8,359 bases of DNA from Zwartia sp. (GCA_030653405.1 JAURZO010000230.1:1-8359), one strand, 5' to 3'. Positions 1 to 7,646 are shown, numbered from the stretch's first letter. The notes: generated by a model not told the origin, from the letters alone. Program-made: numbers and translations.

Positions 1-19
1 TATGAAAAATGTTGTTCAT
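1..19 (-). CDS. Start of an unidentified downstream gene (partial, leaves the window)
   Basis: An ATG at 19-17 on the minus strand is preceded by AGGAG at 31-27 with a 7-base spacer, the best Shine-Dalgarno placement in this part of the window. Only six codons are visible (M-N-N-I-F-H), so no family can be named. The AGGAG overlaps the TAG stop (32-30) of the membrane-protein gene just upstream, which suggests the two are co-transcribed and translationally coupled. The call rests only on ribosome-binding-site geometry. A chance ATG cannot be excluded without the sequence to the left. Confidence 0.45.
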
Positions 20-29
20 GATTTGACTC

Positions 30-419
30 CTACGATCCGATGATTAAAAGGGCCCATAGTCCAAGCATGGCGATCAAACCCACCACGCAGCTGCCCCATA
101 GTCCAACGATCGGCCAACGCACGCTCATGGGCAGAGCGACTGGATCCACATGCGCCAACAAGCGATTTGCATTTTCGGCGAATGAACTTTTGGATTTGTG
201 AAATAGGATGCGAAGAAAGTAATCGAGCGTGATCGTCAGACGAATACTCATGGGCAGCTGAGCGAACTTGCGCTGACGCAAGTACGGGTGCTTGAACCGT
301 GCGTTCACCTCGTTGATTTTGTATAAAAACAAATACCCACCTGAAATAAAAAACACAAAAGAGCAGGTGATGAAAAAGGTAAAGGTCAGGACGAGAGCGG
401 TGGAAAAATATTGTTGCAT
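30..419 (-). CDS. Hypothetical small membrane protein, two predicted transmembrane helices
   Basis: This is a 129-residue product that I do not recognise. Its first hydrophobic stretch is about residues 8-33, rich in Phe, Thr and Val. The second is about residues 103-127, rich in Leu, Ile, Gly and Trp, and runs almost to the C-terminus. The roughly 70-residue stretch between them is rich in Arg and Lys, so by the positive-inside rule it is probably cytoplasmic with both termini outside; that is inference. The frame stays open upstream to 617, but that extension runs through the prpF terminator and the end of prpF. ATG 419 is the first in-frame Met after the terminator and sits just before the first helix. 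No convincing Shine-Dalgarno precedes it, which weakens the start call. The stop overlaps the ribosome binding site of the next gene. There is no visible link to propionate metabolism. Confidence 0.6.
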   Translation of the reverse strand: MQQYFSTALVLTFTFFITCSFVFFISGGYLFLYKINEVNARFKHPYLRQRKFAQLPMSIRLTITLDYFLRILFHKSKSSFAENANRLLAHVDPVALPMSVRWPIVGLWGSCVVGLIAMLGLWALLIIGS

Positions 420-445
420 ACGCAGTAGTAAGCCTGTCAGTCGGT

Positions 446-472
446 AAAAAAAACGCCGCACAAAGGCGGCGT
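446..472 (-). terminator. Intrinsic terminator at the end of the prp cluster
   Basis: Read on the minus strand, a perfect 7-bp G+C-rich stem (ACGCCGC / GCGGCGT, 472-466 and 459-453) with a 6-base loop is followed by seven T at 452-446. It lies about 70 bases after the prpF stop and has the right orientation to end the prpBC-acnD-prpF transcript. The + strand has no T-tract after the stem, so it looks unidirectional. Confidence 0.85.
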
Positions 473-488
473 CTCTGTGTAAAACAAA

Positions 489-534
489 GTGTAGTTGAGA
501 TTCGCCCACAGCGATTCGCCGCAGGCAACTACAC
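489..534 (-). repeat. Inverted repeat / stem-loop in the prpF 3' untranslated region
   Basis: Arms GTGTAGTTG (489-497) and CAACTACAC (526-534) are perfectly complementary over 9 bp and enclose 28 bases. Inside are a small palindrome (GCGA-T-TCGC, 511-519) and two copies of ATTCGCC (500-506 and 514-520). The element starts eight bases after the prpF stop and precedes the intrinsic terminator. No T-tract follows, so it is more likely a transcript 3'-end structure than a terminator. Its role is unknown. Confidence 0.55.
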
Positions 535-541
535 CCGATGC

Positions 542-1723
542 TCAGCCCGGCACGCGGACCCAGCCTTCCATCAATACACGAGCGCTGCGGCTCATGATGG
601 CTTTTGTGACCTTCCATTCGCCGTTCTCAAGTGTTGCTTGCGCACCCACACGTAACGTACCCGAGGGATGTCCGAAGCGCACGGCATCGAGATTGCCGCC
701 ACCCGCAGCCAGGTTCACCATCGTGCCAGGGATCGCAGCTGCCGTACCGATTGCAACTGCGGCTGTCCCCATCATCGCATGGTGGAGCTTGCCCATCGAC
801 AAGGCGCGCACGAGCACATTGATATCACTCGCTGCGATTGCTTTGCCGCTCGAGGCCGTGTAGCTGGCTGGCTTAGCGACGAAGGCGACCTTGGGAGTGT
901 GTTGGCGGGTCGCGGCTTCATCGAGATTTTTGATCAAGCCCATGCGTAGCGCCCCATACGCGCGTATTTTTTCAAACATGGCGAGCGCCGCCGTATCGCT
1001 ATTGAGGTCGTCTTGCAGCTCCGTACCCTTGTAGCCGACGGCAGCGGCATCGATAAAAATCGTCGGAATGCCTGCATTGATCATGGTGGCCTTGAGCGTA
1101 CCGACGCCGGGCACCTCCAGATCATCTACTAAATTGCCAGTCGGGAACATCGAGCCGCCTGCGCCTTCTTCTTCGGCAGCAGGATCCATGAACTCGAGCT
1201 GGACCTCTGCGGCCGGGAAGGTCACGCCGTCTAGTTCGAAGTCGCCGGTTTCCTGAACGGCGCCATCAGTCATGGGGACATGCGCGATGATGGTTTTGCC
1301 AATGTTGGCTTGCCAGATACGCACAATCGCCGTGCCATTTTTTGGAATACGGCTCGGATCCACGAGTCCGTTACTAATGCTGAAAGGCCCGACCGCAGCA
1401 GACAGATTGCCGCAATTACCGCTCCAGTCAATGAAGGGTTTGTCGATCGATACTTGGCCGAACAGATAATCCACGTCGTGGTCGGGGCGAGTGCTTTTCG
1501 CCAAAATGACAGTTTTGCTGGTGCTTGAGGTTGCGGCACCCATCCCATCCGTTTGCTTGCCGTAGGGGTCGGGACTGCCAATTACTCGCATCAGCAGGGC
1601 ATCGCGCGCGGCACCGGGCACCTGCGCGGCGGCAGGCATGTCCTGAAGGCGAAAAAATACACCTTTGCTCGTGCCGCCACGCATATAGGTGGCTGGTACT
1701 TTGATCTGTGGTGGGTGAGCCAT
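542..1723 (-). CDS. prpF: PrpF family isomerase (2-methylaconitate cis-trans isomerase)
   Basis: PrpF works with AcnD: it isomerises the 2-methylaconitate AcnD releases so that it can be rehydrated to 2-methylisocitrate in the cytoplasmic methylcitrate cycle. The 393-residue product has the usual family length. It shows the N-terminal MRGGTSKGVFF signature (residues 14-24), a Lys at 70 in a TSSTSKT context and GNCGN with Cys104 at 102-106. From memory, Lys73 and Cys107 are the active-site residues discussed for Shewanella PrpF, and both would fit here with a shift of three. The C-terminal half carries a second conserved block, the Gly-rich NLAAGGGNLDAVRFGHPSG near 337-355. ATG 1723 is preceded by AAAGGAT, which overlaps the acnD stop; 12 bases separate the genes. 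PrpF belongs to a wider family that includes other isomerases such as 4-oxalomesaconate tautomerase, but adjacency to acnD makes the PrpF role by far the most likely. It is the last gene before the terminator. Confidence 0.93.
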   Translation of the reverse strand: MAHPPQIKVPATYMRGGTSKGVFFRLQDMPAAAQVPGAARDALLMRVIGSPDPYGKQTDGMGAATSSTSKTVILAKSTRPDHDVDYLFGQVSIDKPFIDWSGNCGNLSAAVGPFSISNGLVDPSRIPKNGTAIVRIWQANIGKTIIAHVPMTDGAVQETGDFELDGVTFPAAEVQLEFMDPAAEEEGAGGSMFPTGNLVDDLEVPGVGTLKATMINAGIPTIFIDAAAVGYKGTELQDDLNSDTAALAMFEKIRAYGALRMGLIKNLDEAATRQHTPKVAFVAKPASYTASSGKAIAASDINVLVRALSMGKLHHAMMGTAAVAIGTAAAIPGTMVNLAAGGGNLDAVRFGHPSGTLRVGAQATLENGEWKVTKAIMSRSARVLMEGWVRVPG

Positions 1724-1735
1724 GTTGAGTATCCT

Positions 1736-4330
1736 TTAAGCGGAGGCTGTGGATTCGAGGAAGTCTTGCGCGAATCGTTGTAAAACGCCACCCGCCTCGT
1801 AAATAGAGACCTCTTCGGCCGTATCGAGTCGGCAGGTCATCGGGACTTCGATACGTTCACCGTTTTTACGCGTGATGACTAACGTCAATGTGGCAAGAGG
1901 TGTTGGTTGACCGATGACGTCGTATATTTCAGTGCCATCGAGGGCAAGGGTTTTGCGATTGACGCCCGGCTTGAACTCGAGTGGCAAAACGCCCATGCCA
2001 ACCAGATTGGTGCGGTGGATGCGTTCGAAACCTTCAGCTGCAATAGCCTCTACACCGGCAAGTCGCACACCTTTGGCCGCCCAGTCACGAGACGAGCCTT
2101 GACCGTAGTCCGCACCTGCCACGATAATCAGTGGCTGCTTGCGTTCCATGTAGGTCTCAATGGCTTCCCACATGCGTGTGACTTTGCCTTCGGGTTCGAT
2201 GCGCGCCAAAGAGCCTTGCTTGATCTTGCCGTTTTCCAGCGCCATCTCATTGAGCAGCTTTGGATTGGCAAAAGTCGCGCGTTGCGCGGTGAGGTGGTCA
2301 CCGCGATGGGTGGCGTACGAGTTGAAATCCTCTTCGGGCAAGCCCATTTTTTCGAGGTACTCGCCGGCAGCGCTGTCGAGCATGATGGCGTTTGAGGGCG
2401 ACAGGTGATCAGTCGTGATGTTGTCACCGAGTAGCGCAAGCGGGCGCATGCCTTTGAGCAATCGGGCGCCTGCCAGTGCGCCTTCCCAGTAGGGAGGACG
2501 GCGGATATAGGTACTTTGTGGTCGCCAGTCATAGAGCGGGCTGAGCTTCTCGCCCGAATCCACACTAATGGCGAACATGGGCTCGTACACTTTGCGGAAT
2601 TGCTCCGGCTTGACGCTTGCTTTGACGATGGCATCGATCTCTTCATCAGAGGGCCAAATGTCTTTGAGCATCACCGGTTTGCCCTCTCGGTCGATACCTA
2701 AAATATCGCGTTCAATATCGAAACGTATCGTGCCAGCGATCGCGTAGGCCACCACGAGCGGTGGCGAAGCCAGGAATGCTTGCTTGGCGTAGGGGTGAAT
2801 ACGTCCGTCAAAATTGCGGTTACCTGAGAGCACCGCAGTAGCGTACAAGTCGCGATCAATAATTTCCTGCTGAATCACGGGATCAAGTGCGCCACTCATG
2901 CCATTACATGTCGTACAGGCAAACCCCACAATACCGAAGCCGAGCTTTTCGAGCTCAGACAATAGTTTGGCATCGTCCAGATAGAGTTCAACAGTTTTGG
3001 AGCCTGGTGCGAGCGAGCTCTTGACCCAGGGCTTGCGTGTCAGGCCACGCGCGTTGGCGTTGCGCGCGAGCAATCCCGCGGCAATCACGTTGCGCGGGTT
3101 GCTGGTGTTGGTGCAGCTCGTGATGGCCGCAATAATGACGGCACCATCCGGCATCAAGCCAGGTTCATTTTCAACCTTGCCTGAAATGCCTTTCTCAGCG
3201 AGATCAGTCGTGGCAACACGACGATGAGGATTGGAGGGGCCAGCGATGTTTCTCACGACAGACGACAAGTCGAATCGCAAGATCCGTTCATATTCCGCAG
3301 TCTTGAGGCTCTCTGCCCACAAGCCAGCATGCTTGGCGTAGGTTTCAACGAGCTTCACTTGCTCGGTCTCGCGACCGGTGAGGGTGAGGTAGTCGATGGT
3401 TTGCTGGTCGATGTAGAACATCGCAGCCGTTGCGCCATACTCGGGCGTCATGTTTGAGATCGTCGCACGGTCGCCGAGAGTCAGATGCGCGGCACCCTCG
3501 CCGAAAAACTCGAGATACGACGATACGACTTTCTGGTTGCGTAGAAACTCGGTAAGCGCCAACACCATATCTGTTGCGGTGATACCAGGTTGCAACTTAC
3601 CTGTCAGCTCGACACCAATGATGTCTGGCAAACGCATCCATGAGGCGCGTCCGAGCATCACACTTTCTGCCTCCAGGCCGCCAACGCCAATCGCGATCAC
3701 ACCAAGCGCATCAACGTGTGGAGTATGGCTGTCAGTGCCAACCAAGGTGTCAGGAAACGCGACACCGTCCTGCGCATGAACAACCGGTGACATACGCTCC
3801 AGATTGATCTGATGCATGATGCCGTTGCCAGGAGGGATCACGTCGACGTTCTTGAAGGTTTTTTTAGTCCAGTTGATGAAATGAAAACGGTCTTCATTTC
3901 GTCTGTCTTCAATCGCGCGATTTTTTTCGAACGCCTCCGGATCAAAGCCGCCACATTCGACTGCCAAAGAGTGATCGACAATCAATTGTGTGGGCACGAC
4001 TGGATTGACGAGCGCGGGATCACCCCCCTGCGCTGCGATCGCATCCCTGAGGCCTGCTAAATCTACCAGGGCGGTTTGCCCCAGAATATCGTGACAAACA
4101 ACCCGGGCAGGGAACCAGGGAAAGTCCAGGTCGCGCTTGCGTTCGATAATCTGAGTGAGCGAAGCGGTCAGCGTCGCCGGATCGCAGCGACGCACAAGAT
4201 TTTCGGCCAATACACGTGAGGTGTAAGGGAGTTTGTCATAGGCACCGGGCTTGATGGCATCAACAGCCGCACGCGTGTCAAAGTAGTCGAGCTTGGTGCC
4301 TGGCAGGGGTTTGCGATTCGCAGTATTCAT
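1736..4330 (-). CDS. acnD: Fe/S-dependent 2-methylcitrate dehydratase AcnD
   Basis: This aconitase-superfamily enzyme dehydrates 2-methylcitrate in the methylcitrate cycle, replacing PrpD in AcnD/PrpF-type operons. It has 864 residues from ATG 4330. The three [4Fe-4S] cysteines are visible: Cys406 in ITSCTNTSNP, and Cys472 and Cys475 in FACTTCNGMSG. The substrate-binding loop GSSRDWAAKG of the C-terminal swivel domain is at 745-754. The N-terminal catalytic part carries the VDHS motif (118-121) and GTDSHTPHVDALG (198-210). The Asn-Gly-Met after the CxxC, rather than the Ile-Gly-Asn typical of AcnA, supports AcnD over a housekeeping aconitase, as do the neighbours. The frame stays open for 43 codons upstream to 4459, but that part overlaps the prpC C-terminus. 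ATG 4330 gives the expected N-terminus and starts one base after the prpC stop. Only a weak AAGCG precedes it, so translational coupling to prpC is likely. Confidence 0.95.
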   Translation of the reverse strand: MNTANRKPLPGTKLDYFDTRAAVDAIKPGAYDKLPYTSRVLAENLVRRCDPATLTASLTQIIERKRDLDFPWFPARVVCHDILGQTALVDLAGLRDAIAAQGGDPALVNPVVPTQLIVDHSLAVECGGFDPEAFEKNRAIEDRRNEDRFHFINWTKKTFKNVDVIPPGNGIMHQINLERMSPVVHAQDGVAFPDTLVGTDSHTPHVDALGVIAIGVGGLEAESVMLGRASWMRLPDIIGVELTGKLQPGITATDMVLALTEFLRNQKVVSSYLEFFGEGAAHLTLGDRATISNMTPEYGATAAMFYIDQQTIDYLTLTGRETEQVKLVETYAKHAGLWAESLKTAEYERILRFDLSSVVRNIAGPSNPHRRVATTDLAEKGISGKVENEPGLMPDGAVIIAAITSCTNTSNPRNVIAAGLLARNANARGLTRKPWVKSSLAPGSKTVELYLDDAKLLSELEKLGFGIVGFACTTCNGMSGALDPVIQQEIIDRDLYATAVLSGNRNFDGRIHPYAKQAFLASPPLVVAYAIAGTIRFDIERDILGIDREGKPVMLKDIWPSDEEIDAIVKASVKPEQFRKVYEPMFAISVDSGEKLSPLYDWRPQSTYIRRPPYWEGALAGARLLKGMRPLALLGDNITTDHLSPSNAIMLDSAAGEYLEKMGLPEEDFNSYATHRGDHLTAQRATFANPKLLNEMALENGKIKQGSLARIEPEGKVTRMWEAIETYMERKQPLIIVAGADYGQGSSRDWAAKGVRLAGVEAIAAEGFERIHRTNLVGMGVLPLEFKPGVNRKTLALDGTEIYDVIGQPTPLATLTLVITRKNGERIEVPMTCRLDTAEEVSIYEAGGVLQRFAQDFLESTASA

Positions 4331-4331
4331 A

Positions 4332-5561
4332 TTAACGACGCTTGGCGAGAGGTACGAATTTTTGATCTTCGGGGCCGGTGTAGTTTGCGGCCGGACGAAT
4401 GATCTTGTTATCGATGCGTTGCTCAATGATGTGTGCAGACCAGCCAGCCGTACGTGCAATGACGAACAGTGGCGTAAACATCGCGGTCGGTACGCCCATC
4501 ATGTGATAAGACACCGCTGAGAACCAGTCGAGGTTGGCAAACATTTTCTTTGCATCCCACATCACGGCCTCGAGACGATCAGCGATGTCGTACATTTTGG
4601 TGGTGCCAGCCTTTTTCGACAGACGCAGCGCGACCTCTTTGATGACTTTGTTACGCGGATCAGAGATCGTATAGACGGGATGACCAAAGCCAATGACGAC
4701 TTCTTTGTTCTCGACGCGTGCGCGGATATCGGCTTCGGCCTCGTCGGGTGACTCGTAGCGTTTTTGCACTTCAAAGGCGACCTCATTGGCGCCGCCGTGC
4801 TTGGGGCCGCGCAAGGCACCAATGCCACCTGCAATCGCAGAATACATATCCGAGCCTGTCCCGGCAATCACGCGGCACGTAAAGGTCGAGGCATTGAACT
4901 CATGCTCTGCGTAGAGGATCAGAGACGTATGCATGGCCCGCACCCAGTCTGCATTCGGCTTTTTGCCGTGCAACAGATGTAGAAAATGCGCGCCAATTGA
5001 ATCATCATCCGTTTGGACGTCGATAATGCGACCGTTATGGCTGAAGTGATACCAATAGAGCAGGGCAGAGCCGAGGTTTGCCATCAAGCGGTCGGCGATA
5101 TCGCGTGCATCCGGGATATTGTGATCGTCTTTTTCAGGCAGGATGCAACCGAGTGCGGACGCTGCGGTGCGCATGACGTCCATCGGGTGACTGGCGGCAG
5201 GCAAGGACTCCAGCACTGTTTGCAACTGTGCTGGCAAGCCACGCATCGAGCGAAGCTTTTCTTTGTAAGCGGCAAGTTCAGCTTTGTTTGGGAGTTTGCC
5301 GTGGATCAAGAGGTGCGCAATCTCCTCGAACTCGCTGGTGTCCGCAAAGTCCAGAATGTCATAGCCGCGGTAGTGCAAATCGTTACCGCTACGGCCGACG
5401 GTGCACAGCGCGGTGTTGCCCGCGGTCACGCCTGACAGCGCGACAGATTTCTTTGGCTTAAATGCGGGTGCTGCGGTTTCTGTTGTCTGCGCAGTGGCTG
5501 CCTTGGCGGAGGATGCTTTCGCAGGCGCGGTCGTCTTTGTAGATTTTTTGGTCGTAGCCAT
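4332..5561 (-). CDS. prpC: 2-methylcitrate synthase
   Basis: PrpC condenses propionyl-CoA with oxaloacetate to 2-methylcitrate, the entry step of the cycle. The 409-residue protein is a citrate synthase-family enzyme. The catalytic set is visible: His255 in GPKHGGANE, His294 in GFGHPVY and Asp345 in ANLDWFSA, plus AEHEFNAS at 218-225 and the conserved Arg370 and Arg390. The core begins near residue 33 (AFKPKKSVALSGVTAGNTAL), as in Burkholderiales PrpC. It is preceded by about 30 extra residues made almost entirely of Ala, Thr, Lys and Ser, which makes it longer than the usual 375-390. ATG 5561 has a good AAGGAA nine bases upstream and no later Met occurs before the core, so the extension seems real. 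The prpB stop lies 17 bases upstream and acnD starts one base downstream. A housekeeping GltA is less likely given the operon and the shorter, PrpC-type sequence. Confidence 0.95.
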   Translation of the reverse strand: MATTKKSTKTTAPAKASSAKAATAQTTETAAPAFKPKKSVALSGVTAGNTALCTVGRSGNDLHYRGYDILDFADTSEFEEIAHLLIHGKLPNKAELAAYKEKLRSMRGLPAQLQTVLESLPAASHPMDVMRTAASALGCILPEKDDHNIPDARDIADRLMANLGSALLYWYHFSHNGRIIDVQTDDDSIGAHFLHLLHGKKPNADWVRAMHTSLILYAEHEFNASTFTCRVIAGTGSDMYSAIAGGIGALRGPKHGGANEVAFEVQKRYESPDEAEADIRARVENKEVVIGFGHPVYTISDPRNKVIKEVALRLSKKAGTTKMYDIADRLEAVMWDAKKMFANLDWFSAVSYHMMGVPTAMFTPLFVIARTAGWSAHIIEQRIDNKIIRPAANYTGPEDQKFVPLAKRR

Positions 5562-5578
5562 GTGGTGATTCCTTGCGA

Positions 5579-6472
5579 TTATTTGGATTTGCCTTGAGCG
5601 AATAGTGCGTCGAGCTTGCCTTCGAACTCATGATAGTTGATGCGGTCATACAGCTCATCGCGCGTCTGCATAATATCGATGACGTTGCGTTGGTGGCCGT
5701 CGCGGCGGATCGCCTGATAAACAGTTTCAGCGGCTTTATTCATCGCGCGGAAGGCCGACAGCGGGTAGAGCACCATTCCGACGCCGGAGCCACGCAGTTC
5801 GTCAACTGAAAAGAGCGGTGTTTTGCCGAACTCGGTAATGTTGGCCAGCAATGGGACGTTGACGGCTTTGGAAAATTTTTCAAATGTTTCCAGGTCGTAG
5901 GCGGCTTCTGCAAAGACCGCATCTGCGCCTGCTTCAACGCAAGCCAAGGCGCGTTCGATGGCAGCATCCACGCCATGTGAGGCGATTGCATCGGTGCGGG
6001 CGATAAGGTAGAAACTGTCATCGGTACGGGCGTCTGCCGCAGCTTTGACGCGGTCGCGCATCTCTTCGGTCGAGACGATTTCTTTGCCTGGACGGTGACC
6101 GCAGCGCTTGGCGCCGACTTGGTCCTCGATGTGGCAGCCTGCGGCGCCAAATTTGATCAGACTTTGAATGGTACGTGCGATGTTGAACGCGGAGGGACCA
6201 AAGCCCGTATCGATATCCACGATTAATGGCGTATCGCACACATCAGTGATGCGACGCACATCGGTCAGCACATCGTCGAGCGTATTGATTCCCAGGTCAG
6301 GCAAGCCGAGCGAGCCCGCAGCGACGCCACCACCCGACAGATAAATCGCCTTGAAGCCAGCACGCTTGGCGAGTAAGGCGTGATTAGCATTAATAGCACC
6401 GATAATTTGTAATGGTTTTTCGGCGGCGAGTGCTTCGCGAAACCGTTGACCTGCAGGGGCTTGTTTGGACAT
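5579..6472 (-). CDS. prpB: 2-methylisocitrate lyase
   Basis: PrpB cleaves 2-methylisocitrate to pyruvate and succinate, the last step of the methylcitrate cycle. The 297-residue length is typical of PrpB and much shorter than isocitrate lyase. The phosphoenolpyruvate mutase / isocitrate lyase features are present: YLSGGG (44-49), Asp59, the metal-binding Asp86 and Asp88 in VDIDTGFG, Glu116 in HIEDQ, and the catalytic Cys124 in KRCGH. These positions match the E. coli PrpB residues I remember (58, 85, 87, 123) with a shift of one. ATG 6472 is preceded by CGGAGAT at a proper distance. It is the first gene of the tight prpB-prpC-acnD-prpF cluster and lies 74 bases after mdh, with an intrinsic terminator in between. 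No clear sigma-70 promoter is visible in the 42 bases between that terminator and the start codon. Confidence 0.96.
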   Translation of the reverse strand: MSKQAPAGQRFREALAAEKPLQIIGAINANHALLAKRAGFKAIYLSGGGVAAGSLGLPDLGINTLDDVLTDVRRITDVCDTPLIVDIDTGFGPSAFNIARTIQSLIKFGAAGCHIEDQVGAKRCGHRPGKEIVSTEEMRDRVKAAADARTDDSFYLIARTDAIASHGVDAAIERALACVEAGADAVFAEAAYDLETFEKFSKAVNVPLLANITEFGKTPLFSVDELRGSGVGMVLYPLSAFRAMNKAAETVYQAIRRDGHQRNVIDIMQTRDELYDRINYHEFEGKLDALFAQGKSK

Positions 6473-6508
6473 GATGATCTCCGGGATTGTTTTGATGTTG
6501 GAATCTTT

Positions 6509-6536
6509 AAAAAAATGGGCCCGCTAGGGGCCCATT
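6509..6536 (-). terminator. Intrinsic terminator between mdh and prpB
   Basis: On the minus strand a perfect 9-bp stem (AATGGGCCC / GGGCCCATT; arms 6536-6528 and 6522-6514) with a 5-base loop runs into an A/T tail of T at 6513-6509. If the outer A-T pair is left open the tract is six T. It begins ten bases after the mdh stop and should end or attenuate mdh transcription before prpB. The + strand side lacks a T-tract, so it acts for the minus strand only. Confidence 0.85.
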
Positions 6537-6546
6537 GACTCGCTGC

Positions 6547-7536
6547 TTATTTGAGCAAATGAGCGACTGCGTCACGCTCTTCGATCAGTTCTTTGAGGGT
6601 GAGATCCATACGCTCGCGTGAAAACGCGTCAATTTCAAGGTCTTTGACACGGTGGTATTCGCCGCCCTGGCAGGTGACGGGCACGCCATACATCACACCC
6701 TCGGGAATGCCGTAGCTCCCATCGGAAGGGACACCCATCGTGACCCATTTGCCATTTGTACCCAGCACCCAATCGCGGACATGATCGATCGCAGCATTCG
6801 CGGCCGAAGCTGCTGAAGACAAGCCGCGTGCTTCGATAATGGCAGCGCCGCGTTTGCCAACTGTGGGCAGAAATACGTCGCGATTCCACGCAGCATCGTT
6901 AATCAGCTTTTCGACACTCTGGCCACCAATGGTGGCAAAGCGGTAGTCAGCGTACATTGTAGGCGAGTGATTGCCCCAGACAGCCAGTTTTTGAATGTCA
7001 GCAACAGGCTTGCCCATTTTGGAGGCGAGCTGTGAAAGGGCGCGGTTATGGTCCAGGCGCAGCATGGCGGTAAAATTTTTGGCAGGCAAACTCGGTGCCG
7101 ATTTCATCGCGATATAGGCATTGGTGTTCGCAGGGTTTCCGACAACCAGTACCTTGACATTGCGGTGGGCGACAGCATCCAGTGCCTTGCCTTGTGCCGT
7201 AAAGATCGCGGCGTTGACAGCCAGCAGATCGGCGCGCTCCATGCCTGGGCCGCGTGGGCGTGAACCAACCAACAAAGCGACTTCGACGTCTTTGAAGGCC
7301 TCAAGCGGGTCGCTGTGAGCCGTCATGGACTGCAGCAAAGGAAATGCGCAGTCGTCCAGTTCCATCATCACGCCCTTGAGCGCTTTTTGAGCCTTCTCGT
7401 CAGGAATTTCCAGCAATTGCAGGATCACTGGTTGGTCTTTGCCGAGCATTTCGCCTGAAGCAATACGAAACAATAGGGCATAACCGATTTGGCCTGCTGC
7501 ACCAGTAACCGCAACACGCATGGCGGGTTTGGACAT
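6547..7536 (-). CDS. mdh: Malate dehydrogenase (NAD-dependent)
   Basis: This enzyme oxidises malate to oxaloacetate with NAD+ in the cytoplasm; oxaloacetate is a substrate of both citrate synthase and PrpC. It has 329 residues, normal for the betaproteobacterial type with the longer, cytosolic-MDH-like sequence. It shows the Rossmann GAAGQIG motif (12-18), the substrate Arg95 and Arg101 in the mobile loop SRPRGPGMER, NPANTNA (134-140), Asp162 and Arg165 in LDHNR, and the catalytic His190 in GNHSPTMY. An Arg at the loop position identifies it as malate rather than lactate dehydrogenase. ATG 7536 is preceded by CGGAGAT. It is divergent from the gntR gene and is followed by a terminator, so it may be a single-gene unit with some read-through into prpB. 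Confidence 0.97.
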   Translation of the reverse strand: MSKPAMRVAVTGAAGQIGYALLFRIASGEMLGKDQPVILQLLEIPDEKAQKALKGVMMELDDCAFPLLQSMTAHSDPLEAFKDVEVALLVGSRPRGPGMERADLLAVNAAIFTAQGKALDAVAHRNVKVLVVGNPANTNAYIAMKSAPSLPAKNFTAMLRLDHNRALSQLASKMGKPVADIQKLAVWGNHSPTMYADYRFATIGGQSVEKLINDAAWNRDVFLPTVGKRGAAIIEARGLSSAASAANAAIDHVRDWVLGTNGKWVTMGVPSDGSYGIPEGVMYGVPVTCQGGEYHRVKDLEIDAFSRERMDLTLKELIEERDAVAHLLK

Positions 7537-7646
7537 AATGATCTCCGAAAGGACTGAGAGGATGGTTTGAGAGAGTAATTAAAGAGTTTAGCTTTTTTGC
7601 GCAGCCCGTTTGAACAAGAGCCGGGAAGGGGCAAATTCAATTTGAA

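Noticed and set aside
420..617. 66-codon upstream extension of the small membrane-protein frame
   Set aside because: It runs through the operon terminator, the untranslated stem-loop and the end of prpF, and its translation looks like non-coding sequence.
495..863. Plus-strand open frame of 122 codons opposite prpF
   Set aside because: It is antisense to the clearly conserved prpF frame and its translation has no recognisable features. Other long open frames opposite acnD, prpC, prpB and mdh were dismissed for the same reason.
4331..4459. 43-codon N-terminal extension of the acnD frame
   Set aside because: It overlaps the conserved prpC C-terminus, does not resemble an aconitase N-terminus, and ATG 4330 fits both family length and operon spacing.
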